Below are positions 46,518 to 59,800 of a stretch of 64,000 bases of DNA, piece by piece. The notes under the pieces were generated by a model. That model ran no database searches and was not told where the DNA came from. It worked only from the letters and a program-made list of their open reading frames with translations. Position 1 is the first letter of the stretch; the number at the start of each line of letters is the position of its first letter. The translations under genes and the position numbers were made by a program. Origin of the DNA: Helianthus annuus (Eukaryota > Streptophyta > Magnoliopsida > Asterales > Asteraceae); NCBI RefSeq assembly GCF_002127325.2, contig NC_035433.2, forward strand, positions 127,581,518 to 127,645,517, given 5' to 3'.

Positions 46518-47020
46518 ATGTGTGCAGGTGCGATGCACCCTTTGGGTCCCACTAGTGTTTGCCTTTCAAGGAGTGCTCTTCCTTATATACCACTTTAAGT
46601 TTTGTCATCCCACCTATATGGGACAAGTTGACAAAACTAATCCATATTATTCATCTTTTTTTGTTCCAAACATACAACTTCAAGCTTCGATATCTCATTC
46701 ATCTTAGCTCTATTTGGACATAGTTTGAACACAACCCCATAAATAATTATTTATACAACACATATATATAAATATTATTGATGTCCAAAATATTTAGTAA
46801 AAAACTCATTTTCACTAAATTTCCAACATATTGTTGATCACTGTTTTGGGTTGCTATTAGTTAATTAGGTTTATTGATTTTTTTAACAGCAACAATGATA
46901 AATATATATCAAAGGGAGCTAATGGGAGACAAGCAAAAACCCGATACAATCATATGGAAAAAAAACCCAAATAAAACCTGATCCCCTTTCATCCGAGTTT
47001 AAGCCTTAAATATACCAATA
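46518..47020. other. AT-rich stretch, nothing recognised
   Basis: No ORF with family features and no clear terminus. Confidence 0.35.
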
Positions 47021-47881
47021 TGGGGAGGACATAATTTCCATCTATCACAATCTACTACAATGTTTTTAGACCTCACTTTAACCCAATTGAAGTTGTTCAC
47101 CATAATGTCTTCTACCAGTTGGGCTGAGGCATTCTTAGTGGAGAACTTCCATGAATTGCGATTTTTCCAAATTGACAAGAAAGTTGAGTATATAATCAGT
47201 TGAGATGCACTTTTTTTCTAGCTTTGAACCTGCTATCTTAGTGCAATAATTCAGGAGCTCATGGAAAGAAGAGAAGGATGAAAGATGAGACCCGCACCAT
47301 TGCGAAATTTTCCTCCACACCGAGTCTGCAACCGGGCAGTGGATGAAAAGGTGGTTTATATCCTCCAACTCAGTGTGACATAGAGTGCAAGCCGTATTAG
47401 GAAGATGCAAGCCCCTATGAATCAGTGAACTCGAGACGGGGATACGATTTAGAGACAACCTCCAAATGAAACACCTAATCTTTAGTGGTATCCATTTCAG
47501 CTTGGAGACTTTGCTTAGAGGGATGTCTCCTTGACCCGACCCGACCCAATCCATTTCCTGGACGAATTTGTCGAGAAGTGGCCATCCCCCTCCCTAGTCC
47601 ATAGCCAAGAGTCCTTATCATGTTTGAATTTATAGGAAGGAATCATGTCCTGAATGTCGATGACCACTTGTTTGATTACCTCCGGGAGACGCTTCTTTTT
47701 CCACTTCCAATTAAATGAGATCTGGTTGTTTTGAAGAAAAATAACTCGATGAGCTACTAAACATCTTTTTTGTTTCTCAAGATTGTAAAGGACAGGAAAT
47801 AGGTCCATTAAAGGCGAAAGCCCGAACCAAGCATGGCTCCAAAAATGGGTGCAGTTCCTATCCCCAACCACCTTTCGGATG
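47020..47881 (-). pseudogene. LINE C-terminal fragment (zf-RVT), left part
   Basis: The minus strand encodes 'SKLKWIPLKIRCFIWRLSLNRIPVSSSLIHRGLHLPNTACTLC...EDINHLFIHCPVADSVWRKIS', a plant L1 zf-RVT domain, preceded by 'VVGDRNCTHFWSHAWFG'. A Copia element is inserted at 47887. The LINE resumes at 52650. Confidence 0.8.
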
Positions 47882-47886
47882 ATTCT

Positions 47887-48046
47887 TATTAGAATGGTCA
47901 AAATTGATTGCAATTGACATTAGAATCAGTGTCAATATATACAAGAATACAGTAGCTAATTACAAGGAGAGATATTCTCTTTACATAATTAAAAGATTTG
48001 ACTAAATATTATTTTGAATTTTGAATATTGTGTGTGGCGCCTGTTA
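47887..48046 (-). repeat. 3' LTR of the Ale-type Copia (160 bp)
   Basis: Identical to 52485-52644. Its first three coding-strand bases, TAA, supply the stop codon of the RNase H frame. Confidence 0.95.
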
Positions 48047-51000
48047 CCCCCCGTCAAGCGAATCGGGTAGAGGTCCTACTCGTAGCATGAGACGGAAGCG
48101 TTCAAAAAGTGGCCGTGGGAGACTTTTTGTGAAGATGTCGGCTACTTGGAGCTTGGTTGGAACAAACTTTGTGCAAAGACGACCAGCGGAGACCATTTCC
48201 CGAATGAAATGATAATCTATATCTATATGTTTAGCTCGTTTGTGTGAAACTGGGTTTTGGCTTAGAAATAATGCACTCTTGTTGTCACAAAGGAGAGTCG
48301 GACGTCCTGGTGGAAGTGCATATAGTTCCCGTAGTAAATGAGTAAGCCAAATAATTTCTGCCGCGGAGTTAGCCATTGCCCTATATTCGGATTCGCAACT
48401 CGAACGAGATACAGTTGGTTGTTTCTTTGCGCTCCATGAAACTAGATTTCCTCCAAGATATATTGAATAGTCATAAGCAAAACGTGTTGTTTCTATGCAC
48501 CGAGCCCAATCGGCATCTGAGTAACCAACTAGTGTTGTTTCTTTGGGTTTATCAATGGTTAATCCATAGGATAGAGTTCCTTTGACATAACGTAAAATAC
48601 GTTTGACTAGTTGGAAATGCGAATTGGTTAGGTTGTGAAGGTCTTGCTTGGTTGACGGCATAAGATAAGTCGGGACGGGTTATTATGAGATATTGGAGAG
48701 CGCAGACTAATGAGCGATATAGAGTGGGATCATGAAATGGAGTGCCCATAGACACAAATGTATCAGTTGTGGTGAGCGGGGTAGCAACTGGTTCGGAGTC
48801 AAGAAGTCCCGCTCGAGCTAGAATGTCATATGCATACCGAGCTTGGCTGAGAAAAAGACCCGATGAAGTGTGAGAAACTTCAAGTCCTAAGAAATAATTT
48901 AAGACGCCTAGGTCTTTCAGTTTGAATTCTTTGTGCAACCTCTTTGTGAACTCCATGACAATGTTCATGTCATTTCCTGTGAGAATGACATCATCCACAT
49001 ACACGAGTAAATAAATTAGAACTGTGTCTTTTTTGTAAATAAAAAGTGATGGATCAGCTCTACTGCAATTAAAACCAAGTTGTACAAGAAAGGCACTTAG
49101 TCGTTGGAACCAAGCACGCGGTGCTTGTTTGAGATCGTATAGAGCCCGATTAAGCTTGCACACATGATTTGGAAACTTTGGGTTTACAAATCCCGGCGGT
49201 TGTTCCATGTATACTGTTTCGATAAGATGGCCATTTAGAAAGGCGTTATTTACGTCTAGTTGGCGAAGTTCCCGATTGTGAATTGTGGCAAGACTTAAGA
49301 CAACACGGATGGTGGACACCTTCACAACGGGACTAAAGGTGTATGAATAATCGTGACCGAGAACTTGGGTGAAACCTTGCGCTACTAACTGTGCTTTGTA
49401 ACGATCAAGGGATCCATCCGCCTTATATTTAATTCAATAGATCCTTTTTGAACCTACGACATTTGAGTGAGGCGGGCATTGAACAAGTTCCTATGTGTTG
49501 TTGTTGTGAAGTGCACGAAGTTCATCATTCACAGCGTCCACCCATTTCGGATTTTTCGAGGCGATTTTGAAACCTTTTGGAACATGGGTCGCGAATAAAG
49601 CATGATGTAATTGATTGGAGTGGAACTCGGTTAGATTTGCAAAATGTTTCGGTTTAAAAATACCCGACTTAGACCGGGTGGTCATGGGATGAGAGGAGGT
49701 GGAAGTTTGAACAGTAGATGAAGGATGATTTGGGTTCATAGTGACTGAAGTGGGATTTTCGGATGAGAAATTGGGTCGTGGGCTAGGCACTGTAACCGAT
49801 GGATTTGAAGTAGACAGGTCATTGTAAGATGGGTTAAATGGGTGTGGGGTATTGGTTGTAGGGCTGGGAGGAGTTTGGCCGAGAGATGTGGAACTGGATG
49901 GAGTTGGGCCGAAAGGTGTAGGGCTAGGAGGTATTGGGCCAGGTGAGATTGGGTTGGGTTGGGTTGGGTTGGGTTGGGTTGTGAGGAGTTGGATTGAGGG
50001 GGGTGGGTTATGGCTTGGGCTGGGATATGGTGTTGTGAACTATTAATGTTTATTAGACAAATAGAACAGTGACTTGGGTGGTTGTTTGTTGTGGGTCCAG
50101 AAAGTGAAGTTGTTTGTTTGGGTGGGGTATTATGATATTTTGAGTGGTTGATGTTGGGAGTGGGTGTAGGAATATTGTCATCAAAATTTGAAAGGAGAAG
50201 AGAAGCTTCATTAGTTTTGGTGACAATACCTGAGAATGGAAAATTCTCTTCATCAAATTTTGCGTGGCGAGTGATGTAGATGCGACAAGTAGTTGGTTCG
50301 AGACATCGATACCCTTTATGTTTAGGACTATAGCCAATGAATATGCTAGGGGCGCTTCTTGGTAGTAGCTTATGTTTGGTATAGTCCCGAAGATACGAAA
50401 AAACACGACACCCAAATATTCAAAAATGTGCATAAGAGGGAGGTTGAGTGAAGAGAACCTCAAACGGAGATTTGTTCTCTAGTATGGGTGTCGGTAAGCA
50501 ATTTATGATATATGTGGCGGAAGTGAAGCATCAACCCACAAGTTTACGGGAGCATGAGAGTTGAACATCATGGCTAGTCCCGTTTCGGTGATGTGACGGT
50601 GTTTTCGTTCCGCTCGTCCATTTTGTTGCGGGGTATGTGGACATGATAAACGATGTTGTATACTGTGTTGATGAAAAATTTGTTGAACACGGTTGTTAGT
50701 AAATTCCGTTCCGCCGTCACTTTGGAAAACTTTAACACTACAAGAAAATTGATTTTGAACGAGGTTTAAAAAATTTGTGAGTACGTTATGAAAGTCGGAC
50801 TTAGCTTTTAATGGATAAAACCAAGTAAATCGTGAGAAGTCATCGACAAAAATCACATAATATGCATAACCGTCTTTAGATAGTATAGGTGCCGGACCCC
50901 AAAGATCGCAATGGATTAAGTCTAACATGTTTAGTGATCGTTTAGGGTTATCAATAAACGGTAAGCGTTGTGCTTTAGATAGTTGACATGATGAGCATAG

Positions 51001-52418
51001 GTTCGGTTTGGGCAATAAAGATGTAACAAAAACAAGGCCACGTTTATTTAAAATAGAAACAATATTAAAAGAGACATGTCCTAGGCGACTATGCCATTTA
51101 TCAAACGATGCATGAAGATATGATGCCGATAAAGCGGCGACGAGTGACTTGTGGCCTTGCGAAAGAACATAGAATCCATTTTCACAAGTGCCTCTAGCGA
51201 TGACTTCCTTTGTCTTTCGATCCTGTATGTGAAAAAAATGATTAGAGAACAAGACATCGACAGGAGAATCATTAGTTAAACGACTAATGGAAAGGAGGTT
51301 TTTGGTGATGTTTGGAACAACAAGGACATTTCGCAAGGGTAAAGTATTGTTGATAGTGGTATTTCTGATTTGTTTTACCGGTATGGATTCATCATTACCA
51401 AAGGTAACAAAAGATTTACCCGAGTCGGCATAAAGATTTTCTAAGCCATCTGAGGAAGGTAGCATGTGGGTGGTCGCACCTGTGTCGGCGGTCCAATCCG
51501 GTGTGTTTTGAGCAATGTTGCATTGAGCTTGAAAGGCTTGAGCAAGGTTTGCGTCTAACGGTGGTGCCCTTTGAGCATAACTAGAAAGATTAGGACATGA
51601 ACTGGCATAATGTCCTTCTTTTCGACACAACTGACAATGTGGCGGGCGTCTAGCATGAGTGGAGCGACCGCGTCCGATGGACGAGCCAAGGAAACGTCCT
51701 CTCTGCGAGAAATCACGGCTGGATTTGGAAGTTAAACCGGACCGTTGTGAGTGGGCAGAAAAGGCCGCTTGGGGAGTTTAATGAGCATTGAGATTCTGGA
51801 TGAAAATCTCATGATTTTCTGCATATGCCAGGAGATCACGGAAAGGTGGAGATGGTTGAATGGTACGTTGGGCAGTTGAGAGCTGAGGCCACAAAGGAAC
51901 CAATGGCGTTTGTCTTCGTCGGTGACCGGGTGACCAATGGCTTCAAGTTGGTCACATAAGGATTTGAATTTTCTTCCGAATTCAGAAACCGTATTGGCGC
52001 CTTTGGTAAGCTGCCTAAGTGAGTCTCGAAGAGTATGCATTTGTTCGAGAGAGTGGTGACTATATGCGGTTTGTAGAGCTTTCCAAACTTGACGAGCGGT
52101 GGTATGGCCGATTATTTTGGCCATCGATTCTTCGGTGAGAGTGGACTGTAGAAGTAGGAGGACTTTGTGATCAGCTTCTTTCCATGAGAGGAATTCGCGA
52201 TTTGGTGTTGTTTTGTTATCAGAAGTTACGGTTTCCGGTGGAGGATTCGCTGAACCGTCAACATGTTTGAGAAGGTCAAGATACAAGACGACGGATTCAA
52301 CCTGGGTTTTCCATATGAGATAATTGTTGAAGGCAAGTTTTATGGTGGTAAGGTGAAGATATGTGTGAAAGGGAAGAGATGATGAATCAGAGCTGGTGAA
52401 GTTTTGAGTGCCGGCCAT
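48044..52418 (-). pseudogene. Copia gag-pol, several frameshifts and stops
   Basis: In order on the minus strand: gag from 52418 ('MAGTQNFTSSDSS...'), a frameshift near 51745, CCHC zinc knuckle C-x2-C-x4-H-x4-C (about 51590-51640), protease 'WTADTGATTHML', integrase zinc region and core (D, D, E in 'DDFSRF', 'SDGGTEF', 'NGRAERKH'; to 50503), another shift, a Pro/Asn-rich linker, a stop near 49491 and one near 49437, reverse transcriptase with YVDD (about 49000-49015), a shift near 48660 and RNase H to 48044 ('DADWA', 'ESEYRA', 'HIDIDYHFIRE'). Not able to make a full polyprotein. Confidence 0.9.
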
Positions 52419-52484
52419 TGATTTCAGTGGGAAGAAGACAGAAAACGAAAAAAAGGAGGGATCGAGATTAGGCCTGTGATACCA

Positions 52485-52644
52485 TATTAGAATGGTCAAA
52501 ATTGATTGCAATTGACATTAGAATCAGTGTCAATATATACAAGAATACAGTAGCTAATTACAAGGAGAGATATTCTCTTTACATAATTAAAAGATTTGAC
52601 TAAATATTATTTTGAATTTTGAATATTGTGTGTGGCGCCTGTTA
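52485..52644 (-). repeat. 5' LTR of the Ale-type Copia (160 bp)
   Basis: Identical to 47887-48046. No obvious TATA box. Confidence 0.95.
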
Positions 52645-52649
52645 ATTCT

Positions 52650-52838
52650 ATTTAAATTAGGCCCTCATCTAGAAGAACTTTATCCGCCCCCACAATATTT
52701 GACCAAGCATCCCGAATCGAACTCTTTCCAATGTCGAACTCTTTCCAATGTCATCTGGGGAAAAGTAACTTTATGAATTGCTTTGACCACAGCAGCCCAT
52801 AGAATGGATTGATCTCTGAGCACGCGCCATTTCCATTT
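52650..52838 (-). pseudogene. LINE fragment, right part
   Basis: Continuation of the LINE interrupted by the Copia element. An 18-bp tandem repeat 'tcgaactctttccaatg' lies at about 52715-52752. It is cut on the right by the next element's LTR at 52839. Confidence 0.55.
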
Positions 52839-53256
52839 TGTTAGTGCACGATGTCTATAGCCTACGTCTTAGTCTAGGTCATGTTTGTGTAGGGTTTACA
52901 GGGGTCTAAAGTGTAATTATGTGTAATTTCATGTAATTCCGCTTGAAATGACACTTTGTCATTTCAAGCGAAATCAGATGATGTGATTCCGCTCGAAATG
53001 ACATGTGTCATTTCAAGCGAAATCAGGAGCCTATATATAGGCAAGTCTTGTTTCTCATTTGGCACTGAATCACAAGTTGTATACTGAACTGCTGCCGGAT
53101 TTTCTAGTGAAATATTAATGAGAAACATGTGTTAAAGTGATATCTCTGTTTTTCTACTCAATTCTCTCTGATTCAACACTGTTTGTTTGTTTCCGCCACT
53201 CAAACAGTGGTGTATTGACTTTAATTGACTCACTTGATCGTCAAATCGATCCTACA
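52839..53256 (+). repeat. 5' LTR of the SIRE-type Copia (418 bp)
   Basis: Begins TGTTAGTGCACG and ends CGATCCTACA, two bases before the primer-binding site. It carries four copies of the ATTCCGCTTGAAAT/ATTTCAAGCGAAAT word (52936-53025), arranged as two inverted pairs, then the TATA box. Confidence 0.9.
53032..53039 (+). promoter_or_regulatory. TATA box of the SIRE-type LTR
   Basis: TATATATA in 'gagcctatatatagg', a few bases after TCATTTCAAGCGAAATCAGG. The same arrangement recurs at 62473-62505. Confidence 0.6.
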
Positions 53257-53258
53257 AT

Positions 53259-53271
53259 TGGTATCAGAGCC
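53259..53271 (+). other. Primer-binding site of the SIRE-type Copia
   Basis: TGGTATCAGAGCC, complementary to tRNA-Met, directly after the LTR. Confidence 0.9.
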
Positions 53272-53449
53272 GGTTATGAGCCAATACACTTGAATCAGTG
53301 ATTTTTTCTACACTTTCTTGGGCTTCTGAACATTTTAACTGACAAAATGGACTGAGTTTTTGATATTGTGTGTAAAACACTGTTTTAACAAACCCTTGAG
53401 AGAATCAGATCAAAATTCGGCCTAAAACTGCTAAAAATGGACTGAAAAC

Positions 53450-53735
53450 CTTATTCCGCTTGAACGAGACAGTTTGATTCCGCTTGAAAATTTGTGGTAA
53501 TTTCAAGAGAAATAAGGTATTCCGCTTGAAAAGATCTGATTCCGCTTGAAAATTGAAGTAATTTCAAGCGAAATAAGTGATTCCGCTTGAAAGTCACCTG
53601 ATTCCGCTTGAGTTGGTGATTCCGCTTGAATGATCACTTGATTCCGCTTGAAAGTACTGATTTCGCTTGAAACTTAATTCAGCTTGAAAAATACCTATTC
53701 CGCTTGAAAACCTAATTCAGCTTGAAATTATGGTT
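53450..53735 (+). repeat. Array of TTCCGCTTGAAA words in the leader
   Basis: Fourteen copies or close variants, spaced 12-30 bp apart, two of them inverted (TTTCAAG[CA]GAAAT). The linkers are unrelated to each other. Confidence 0.95.
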
Positions 53736-53859
53736 TTGTTGTGAAAATTCAATTTGTTCGTGACATTTCGTTTGAAGTTCTTCGTGTAGAAAGTGTTTTC
53801 ACTTAATGAGACCAGTTTTTAAAACTTGAAAATTTTTTTGGTAAACTGATTTCTTAAAA

Positions 53860-56800
53860 ATGGAAAATCAAGATTTTTATAACTTCTTTGCCGACGGTGG
53901 GATGACAGCAGCACAAAACCCAGCCAGTATAGTTTAAAACGTGAATATGGAGAATGAGTTGGGGACGGTGCAGAAACCACCTAAACTGATGAACCTTGAT
54001 GAGTATTCGGGTTGGTCTGGTAGATTCAAAAATTGGGTACAAGCAAATCACTTTGAGAGTTGGATGAAGATTGAATCGAAGTATGTTCCACCTAAGGATG
54101 GTTTGGGTCTTGTGAAGGGGATTGGCAGTTTAACACAAACTGAACAAGACAATTTCAAAGCTGAGAAGAAAATGATGAGTATTCTTCAACAGGAAATTAA
54201 AGAAGATATCTTGATATTACTGCAACACGAAGATAATTCACAGTCAGTCTGGCAGGCTTTGGAGGCGAAGTTTAAGGGAAGTGTATCTATGATAAAAAGC
54301 AAGACTGCATTGATGAAAAAAGAATTTGACATTTTTAATGGAATGAAAGGTGAAACAACAAGACAATTGATTGAGAGATACTGTCACCTTGTTGTTGAAA
54401 TGAATCGTATGAAAATTGAGAAAACCAATGAAGAGTTGATTGATAAACTGGTAGATGCCTTACCCTATGACAAATAGGGAATTTATCTTTTAGTGTTGAA
54501 GAACAACTCAGACTTTGTTAATCTCAACCTCAGTGCATTCATTGAGAAAATCGAGGCACATGAACTTGAGCTAGTGAAGATGAAGAAAATGAATTCTGCA
54601 GATATTCAACAAGATGTGTCTCTTTATTACAAAGGTAGCACTCCAGCAACAACAAATCTAAGCCTGAAGATTCAAACAACGTTCAGCGCAGATTCAACAT
54701 CGGGTGCTTCGTCTAGTACTCCAAGTAATCACAAGCCTTCACCGTTTGCTAGTTTTGAGCCAAATTTCAAAGATTCTGAATAGATGTCACCTCAAAGCTC
54801 ATCTAGTTCAAACAATCAGGCATATGTTTCTGGGATTCAGTGTAATATTGTAGTCAACATCAAGAATGGAAATGAATTTACTGAAGCGGCTGCAAAACAA
54901 CATATTTCACTGTTAGCTTCCGTTCTGGAGTCGTATGAGAGTTTAGTGGCAGGAAAGATCAAAAATCCTGATATGACCAAGGAGGATTACGATCAAATAG
55001 ATCCGGATGAGCTAGAACTGATCGACATCAAGTGGGGAATGGCTAGTTTGGTTAGAAGAGCCCAAAGGTTTATGGAAATCACGGGTCGAAACAGTTTGTT
55101 TGGACCAGATCAAAAGCTCGGATTCGATAAGTCCAAAGTGACTTGTTTTAAATGCAAAGAGAGAGGGCATTTTAAGAGAGAGTGTCCGAATAGAGAGGTC
55201 AACAATCACCAGAATCCATTTACCAACGACAGGCAATCTATCATAAGCCAAATCAACAACCAGTCGTTCAAAGACCTCAGACTGAGAATAAGTTGGAGAA
55301 AGCTCTCATAGTCAACCAGGAGGACGAGAAGGTAGCCGAAGGATTCAGTTGGGATAAATACATCCCGGGCAGTGAAGGAAGAGCTATGATGGCTGAGATT
55401 GTAGAGGAGTTAGAGAGTGTTGTTGAACCAGAGGTGGTTAATGAAGATGTGTCTGTGGAAAACGTGGGAGATCTTGAAGAAATTGCTGCTGAAGTCTATT
55501 ACTATCAATCCGAACAGGAGGTATTAACTAGTTCTTTAAAATCAATCATGCCTCCTAAAGTGTTTGATTCTTTTGCAGGTTTCTTCGAAGAGCCAACAAC
55601 AGGATTGTGCCCACAGTATGAGGTGAAGAAAGATTTTGTTGAAGAGATGATTGATGTAACCAAGGAAATGAAGGAAATGACTGAAGAGACACTGAAGGAG
55701 ATCGCTGACAGAGCCTTGATGGGAAAACTGAAAGAGGTAGACACAGAATCTGTAGAACCAGAGTCTGTCAGTACCGAGTCAGTACAAAAGGAGTCTGATG
55801 AGGAGTCAGAAAGTGTGGAGGTCAAAACCGAAGGAGTGTCTGAGTCAGAGTCAGATGGTGTTGGTAAATTGGATGTTAAAACTTATCATAAAGAAAAGAT
55901 TGTTGAGAAACTTGATTCAATTTCTGAAACCCCATGCCAAAATTGTTCAAAACCCTGCATGGAGTGTCTTGAAAAAGATACAAAGTTTCAAGAATTGAAA
56001 CAACACGTTAATATGATTAAATTTCATCTAAGTCAAGTTAAAGAGGAATATGATACACTGGCTAGATCTATTAAAATGATTCAAAAGGAAAGCGTTGCAA
56101 ATGATAAAGCCACGAAACTATTAAAATCAACAATTTTTGATAAACAAGTGGAAGTCAATTTTCATTTAGACACGATTGCATCATTAAAAAAAGAGTTAGA
56201 ATTAACCAAAATTGAAAATGAACGAATCGATAAAAAGTTAGTGAGCTATGCTGCATCTTCTTATGTCATTGAGCAGATTGTCCCACAACCACCAAATGCA
56301 ACACCGGTCTTTAACAGTGTTCCGCCCCCAATGTGGAATCATTACACTCAGAAATATCCAAATGGGGTGGAAGCTGCATTGAACCTCAAACTGAGGACCA
56401 TTGAGAATGAGTTACCGGAGAGTATTGATGTTACATTCTCTCCGTCCGACACTGACAATGAGTCACAGGTTATCAAGACTGTTGTTGACCAAGTGTTAGA
56501 CGAAGAGAGTGATAACTCGGAGTCTGAGATTGTGAACACTCATTCTGAGAATTATGTGTCTGATTCTGAAGAAGACGGTAACTTCTTAGACCGATTCATA
56601 CCAAAATCAGACAAAGTCGCAAATGATGAGCCGATCATTTTGGTTTACACAATGATTGGAACTGACAAGCTTTATTCTGATTTTTAGTATCCGCTCCAAA
56701 ATGCAAAGATTGAGAATATTGAAAAAGTGTTCAAATTGGTCGAAATTAACATTTCTGAGGTGAACAACAAAGAGTTCTTTTCAAAACCCAAGAAGTCGTT

Positions 56801-59800
56801 TGATAAATCACAATCTAACAACTCGGGTAAGAAAGAGTGGGAGGGAAATGGTGGTAACAAGCGAAATGGAAACAATTTTAAAAACAAAGGAATTGGTTTT
56901 GAAAAGAAAATGGTTAAGAAGAATATCAAGTCAAAGGAAACAATGAGTGATGTTTTCGTTGTTGGTCCAAGTGTTGATACTGAAAAGCAGTACATTTTCA
57001 GTCAGAAAGCCATTAATGATTTCAATGCAGCGAAGAAACTGAAAGAGGAGTCGTTCAAATCAACTTTTGTCGAATATGACAAAAGAGTTTGCCATCGCTG
57101 CAATGAGATTGGTCACATGGCCAAACAATGCAAGAAAGTCTTTGAAAAACCTGTTTTGCAAAAACCCCGACCTAAATCTCCAACTGATAACAAGGGTAAA
57201 AAACCAACGGTTTCACCTGTTCGCATTTTGAAGAGGGGTGAATCTTTGAAATCAGAAGATAAGCCGAAATCAACTTTTGAGGTTAGCGAATCTTCAAAAG
57301 TTCAAAAGACTTCAAAGATTTATCGAAAAATGAAAGTTTTGAGAATCAATCTTGGGTAGTGAAATCAAAATCATCGGTTGAGGAGAAAAAGATGGAAAGT
57401 GTTTTGAGAAATGAAACAAAAGGTTTTAAAGATGATGTAGAAAAGTTTGAGTTTGAACTTGATAAACTTCTTGAAGAGTTTCCACCGATTAAAAAGGAAA
57501 AAGTAAAACCAAAAGTTAAAATTGATGTTCCAAATGTTGTGTTTAACTTTCCAAAGGTTGATGTGACGTGTGACATAGTTTTTGGTAGTGTTTCAGCAGT
57601 TAAAAAGTCATGGGCATCTTTGTTTGAGTGAATTGCTATAATGTTTGCAGGGGCTGCCCAGGTCGATAATTTCAAAATGGATAATGGACAGCGGAGCCTC
57701 AAGACACATGACTGGAATGCTGGCGTTGCTCTATGATGTGAAATCTATCAATGGTGGATACGTTGGATTCGCTGGAAACCAGGGTGGAAGGATTGTTGGT
57801 CAAGGAACCTTAACGAATGGAGTTATCTCGTTTGAAAAAGTGAACTACATAATAGAACTGGAAAACAACCTGCTGAGTATTTCGCAAATTTGTGACAAGT
57901 CTTTTACCGTACATTTCATTAAAAATGAATGTCTTGTCTTAAAACCTGGGTTTAAAATCCCTGAGGATATGGTGCTGTTGCGCGCTCCACGAGAAAATGA
58001 CTTGTATATTCTTGATATGAGTGTCGCAAAACCAACAGATCATCAAAAACAGTGTTTTGTGTCAAAAACTAAAGCTACAGAAAAAGAGTCGATTATGTGG
58101 CATCGAAAGATGGGCCACATTCATGTTAGGAAAATGAATTTTCTTGTACATAATGATTTGGTTGAAGGTGTGAATTTGAAAAGTTTTCACTTGTCTGATG
58201 ACTGTGTAGCTTGCAAGAAAGGAAAGCAGACAAGGAAAACACACCCGCAGAAGTTGCTGAATTCGATCAGAGTACCGCTTGAGAGACTCCACATGGATCT
58301 CTTTGGGCCGGTTAATGTGAAGAGTATCAGTGGTGACTTATACTGTCTTGTGGTTACCGATGACTTCACAAGGTTTTCATGGGTAGTGTGTATGGAGAGG
58401 AAAGATCAGGCGTTTGAGTCACTGATGGTTCTTTTCAAAAAGATGGGGACGCTGTATAAGCTGCCAATCAGGAGAATAAGAAGTGATAATGGAATGGAAT
58501 TCAAGAATAATCGAATGCTCGAGTTCTGTAACGAGAAAGGGATTCTTCATGAATTCAGCGCACCATACACTTCACAACAGAACCGCGTAGCTGAAAGAAA
58601 GAATCGTACTTTGATTGAAACTGCTCGAACAATGCTTGCCGATTCCAAGTTACCCATATTCTTCTGGAGTGAAGCAGTTGCAGTAGCGTGCTATACTTTG
58701 AACCGAGTGCTCACCATCAAGAAATATAAGAAAACATGTTTTGAACTTTTACACCGTTATAAGCCCAATCTAAAATTTTTAGAACCGTTTGGATCTCCAT
58801 GTACCTTCATAGATCCAGATGGCAAATTTGGTGCTAAGTCTAATGATGGTTTCTTTGTAGGTTACGCAAGCCCGTTGAAGAGGGTGTTTGTGCCATGCCT
58901 GGGAAAAGTAATTCAAGTTCAGCATGTAGATTGTTAGAAGCACACAGCTCCACCACAACTTCCCGGACAAAGATTCTTGTTCGATTACAACAAACTCTGG
59001 GAGTCTTTCCAACTACCGATTCAGCCAAGTGATGAGGAACTAGCACTTTTGTACCAATATCAGCAGTCAATGACGCAAGAACAAGTGCCTATACCGCTAG
59101 TAGTGTCTCCACCCACCGAGGGTACGCATAATCACGAGGCTGGTCCAAGTGGAACTGCTCACGAACCACCAGAGGAACCAGCTCCAACATTTGACAATTC
59201 TGACGACTCAGAATTGGAATCCGGTCTGATTTTTGACGAGGAACTAAATGTTGAAACGACAGAAGCTGAGGATCACACCGGTGATCAAGACATTACGAAC
59301 TTGCAATCGGAAGTTAATGTGCCTGACACGGCTATGCCACGAACATTATCTTATCATCCTTCAGAGCAGATTATCGGTGACCTACAAAGTGGTGTGAAGA
59401 CGAGAGATCGGATCAACCGAGCACTTACCTGTTTTTGTTCATCTGTTGCTCCTTTACAGGAAGAATTCTCACTTAAATGTTTTATCTCGCAGATTGAACC
59501 CAGAACTTATAAAGAAGCTTTGACTGAAGACAGCTGGGTGAATGCTATGCAGGAAGAGCTGCAGCAGTTCGAGAAACTGGGTGTTTGGAGATTAGTAGAT
59601 CTTCTTGAGAATCAAAAGTTGATTAAGACAAAGTGGGTTTTCAAGTGCAAGAGAGATGATAAAGGAGTCATTGTTCGAAACAAAGCACGATTGGTTGTAC
59701 AGGGATTCAGTCAGCAAGAAGGCATTGATTACAATGAGGTTTATGCGCCTGTTGCTAGACTTGAGGCTATTAGGATCTTCCTGGCGTTCGCGTAGTGGAA

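Larger units (their letters stand above)
47887..52644 (-). mobile_element. Complete Ty1/Copia retrotransposon, Ale (Retrofit)-type, identical LTRs
   Basis: 160-bp LTRs at 47887-48046 and 52485-52644 are identical by eye and flanked by ATTCT (47882-47886 and 52645-52649). Read on the coding strand the LTR begins TAACAGG and ends TCTAATA, so its ends are TA...TA, not TG...CA. A primer site TGGTATCACAGGCC follows the 5' LTR directly. The polypurine tract CGGGGGG precedes the 3' LTR. Small size (4.76 kb) and short LTRs fit the Ale lineage. Confidence 0.93.

Noticed and set aside
47887..47913. Start codon 'MQSILTILI' for ORFs at both edges of the Copia element
   Set aside because: It is encoded by the LTR end and reads into unrelated flanking sequence at each site; gag starts at 52418.
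49948..49981. Telomere-like TTGGG repeats
   Set aside because: Only about six units, and they fall in the Pro-rich linker of the Copia polyprotein; not the plant telomere heptamer.
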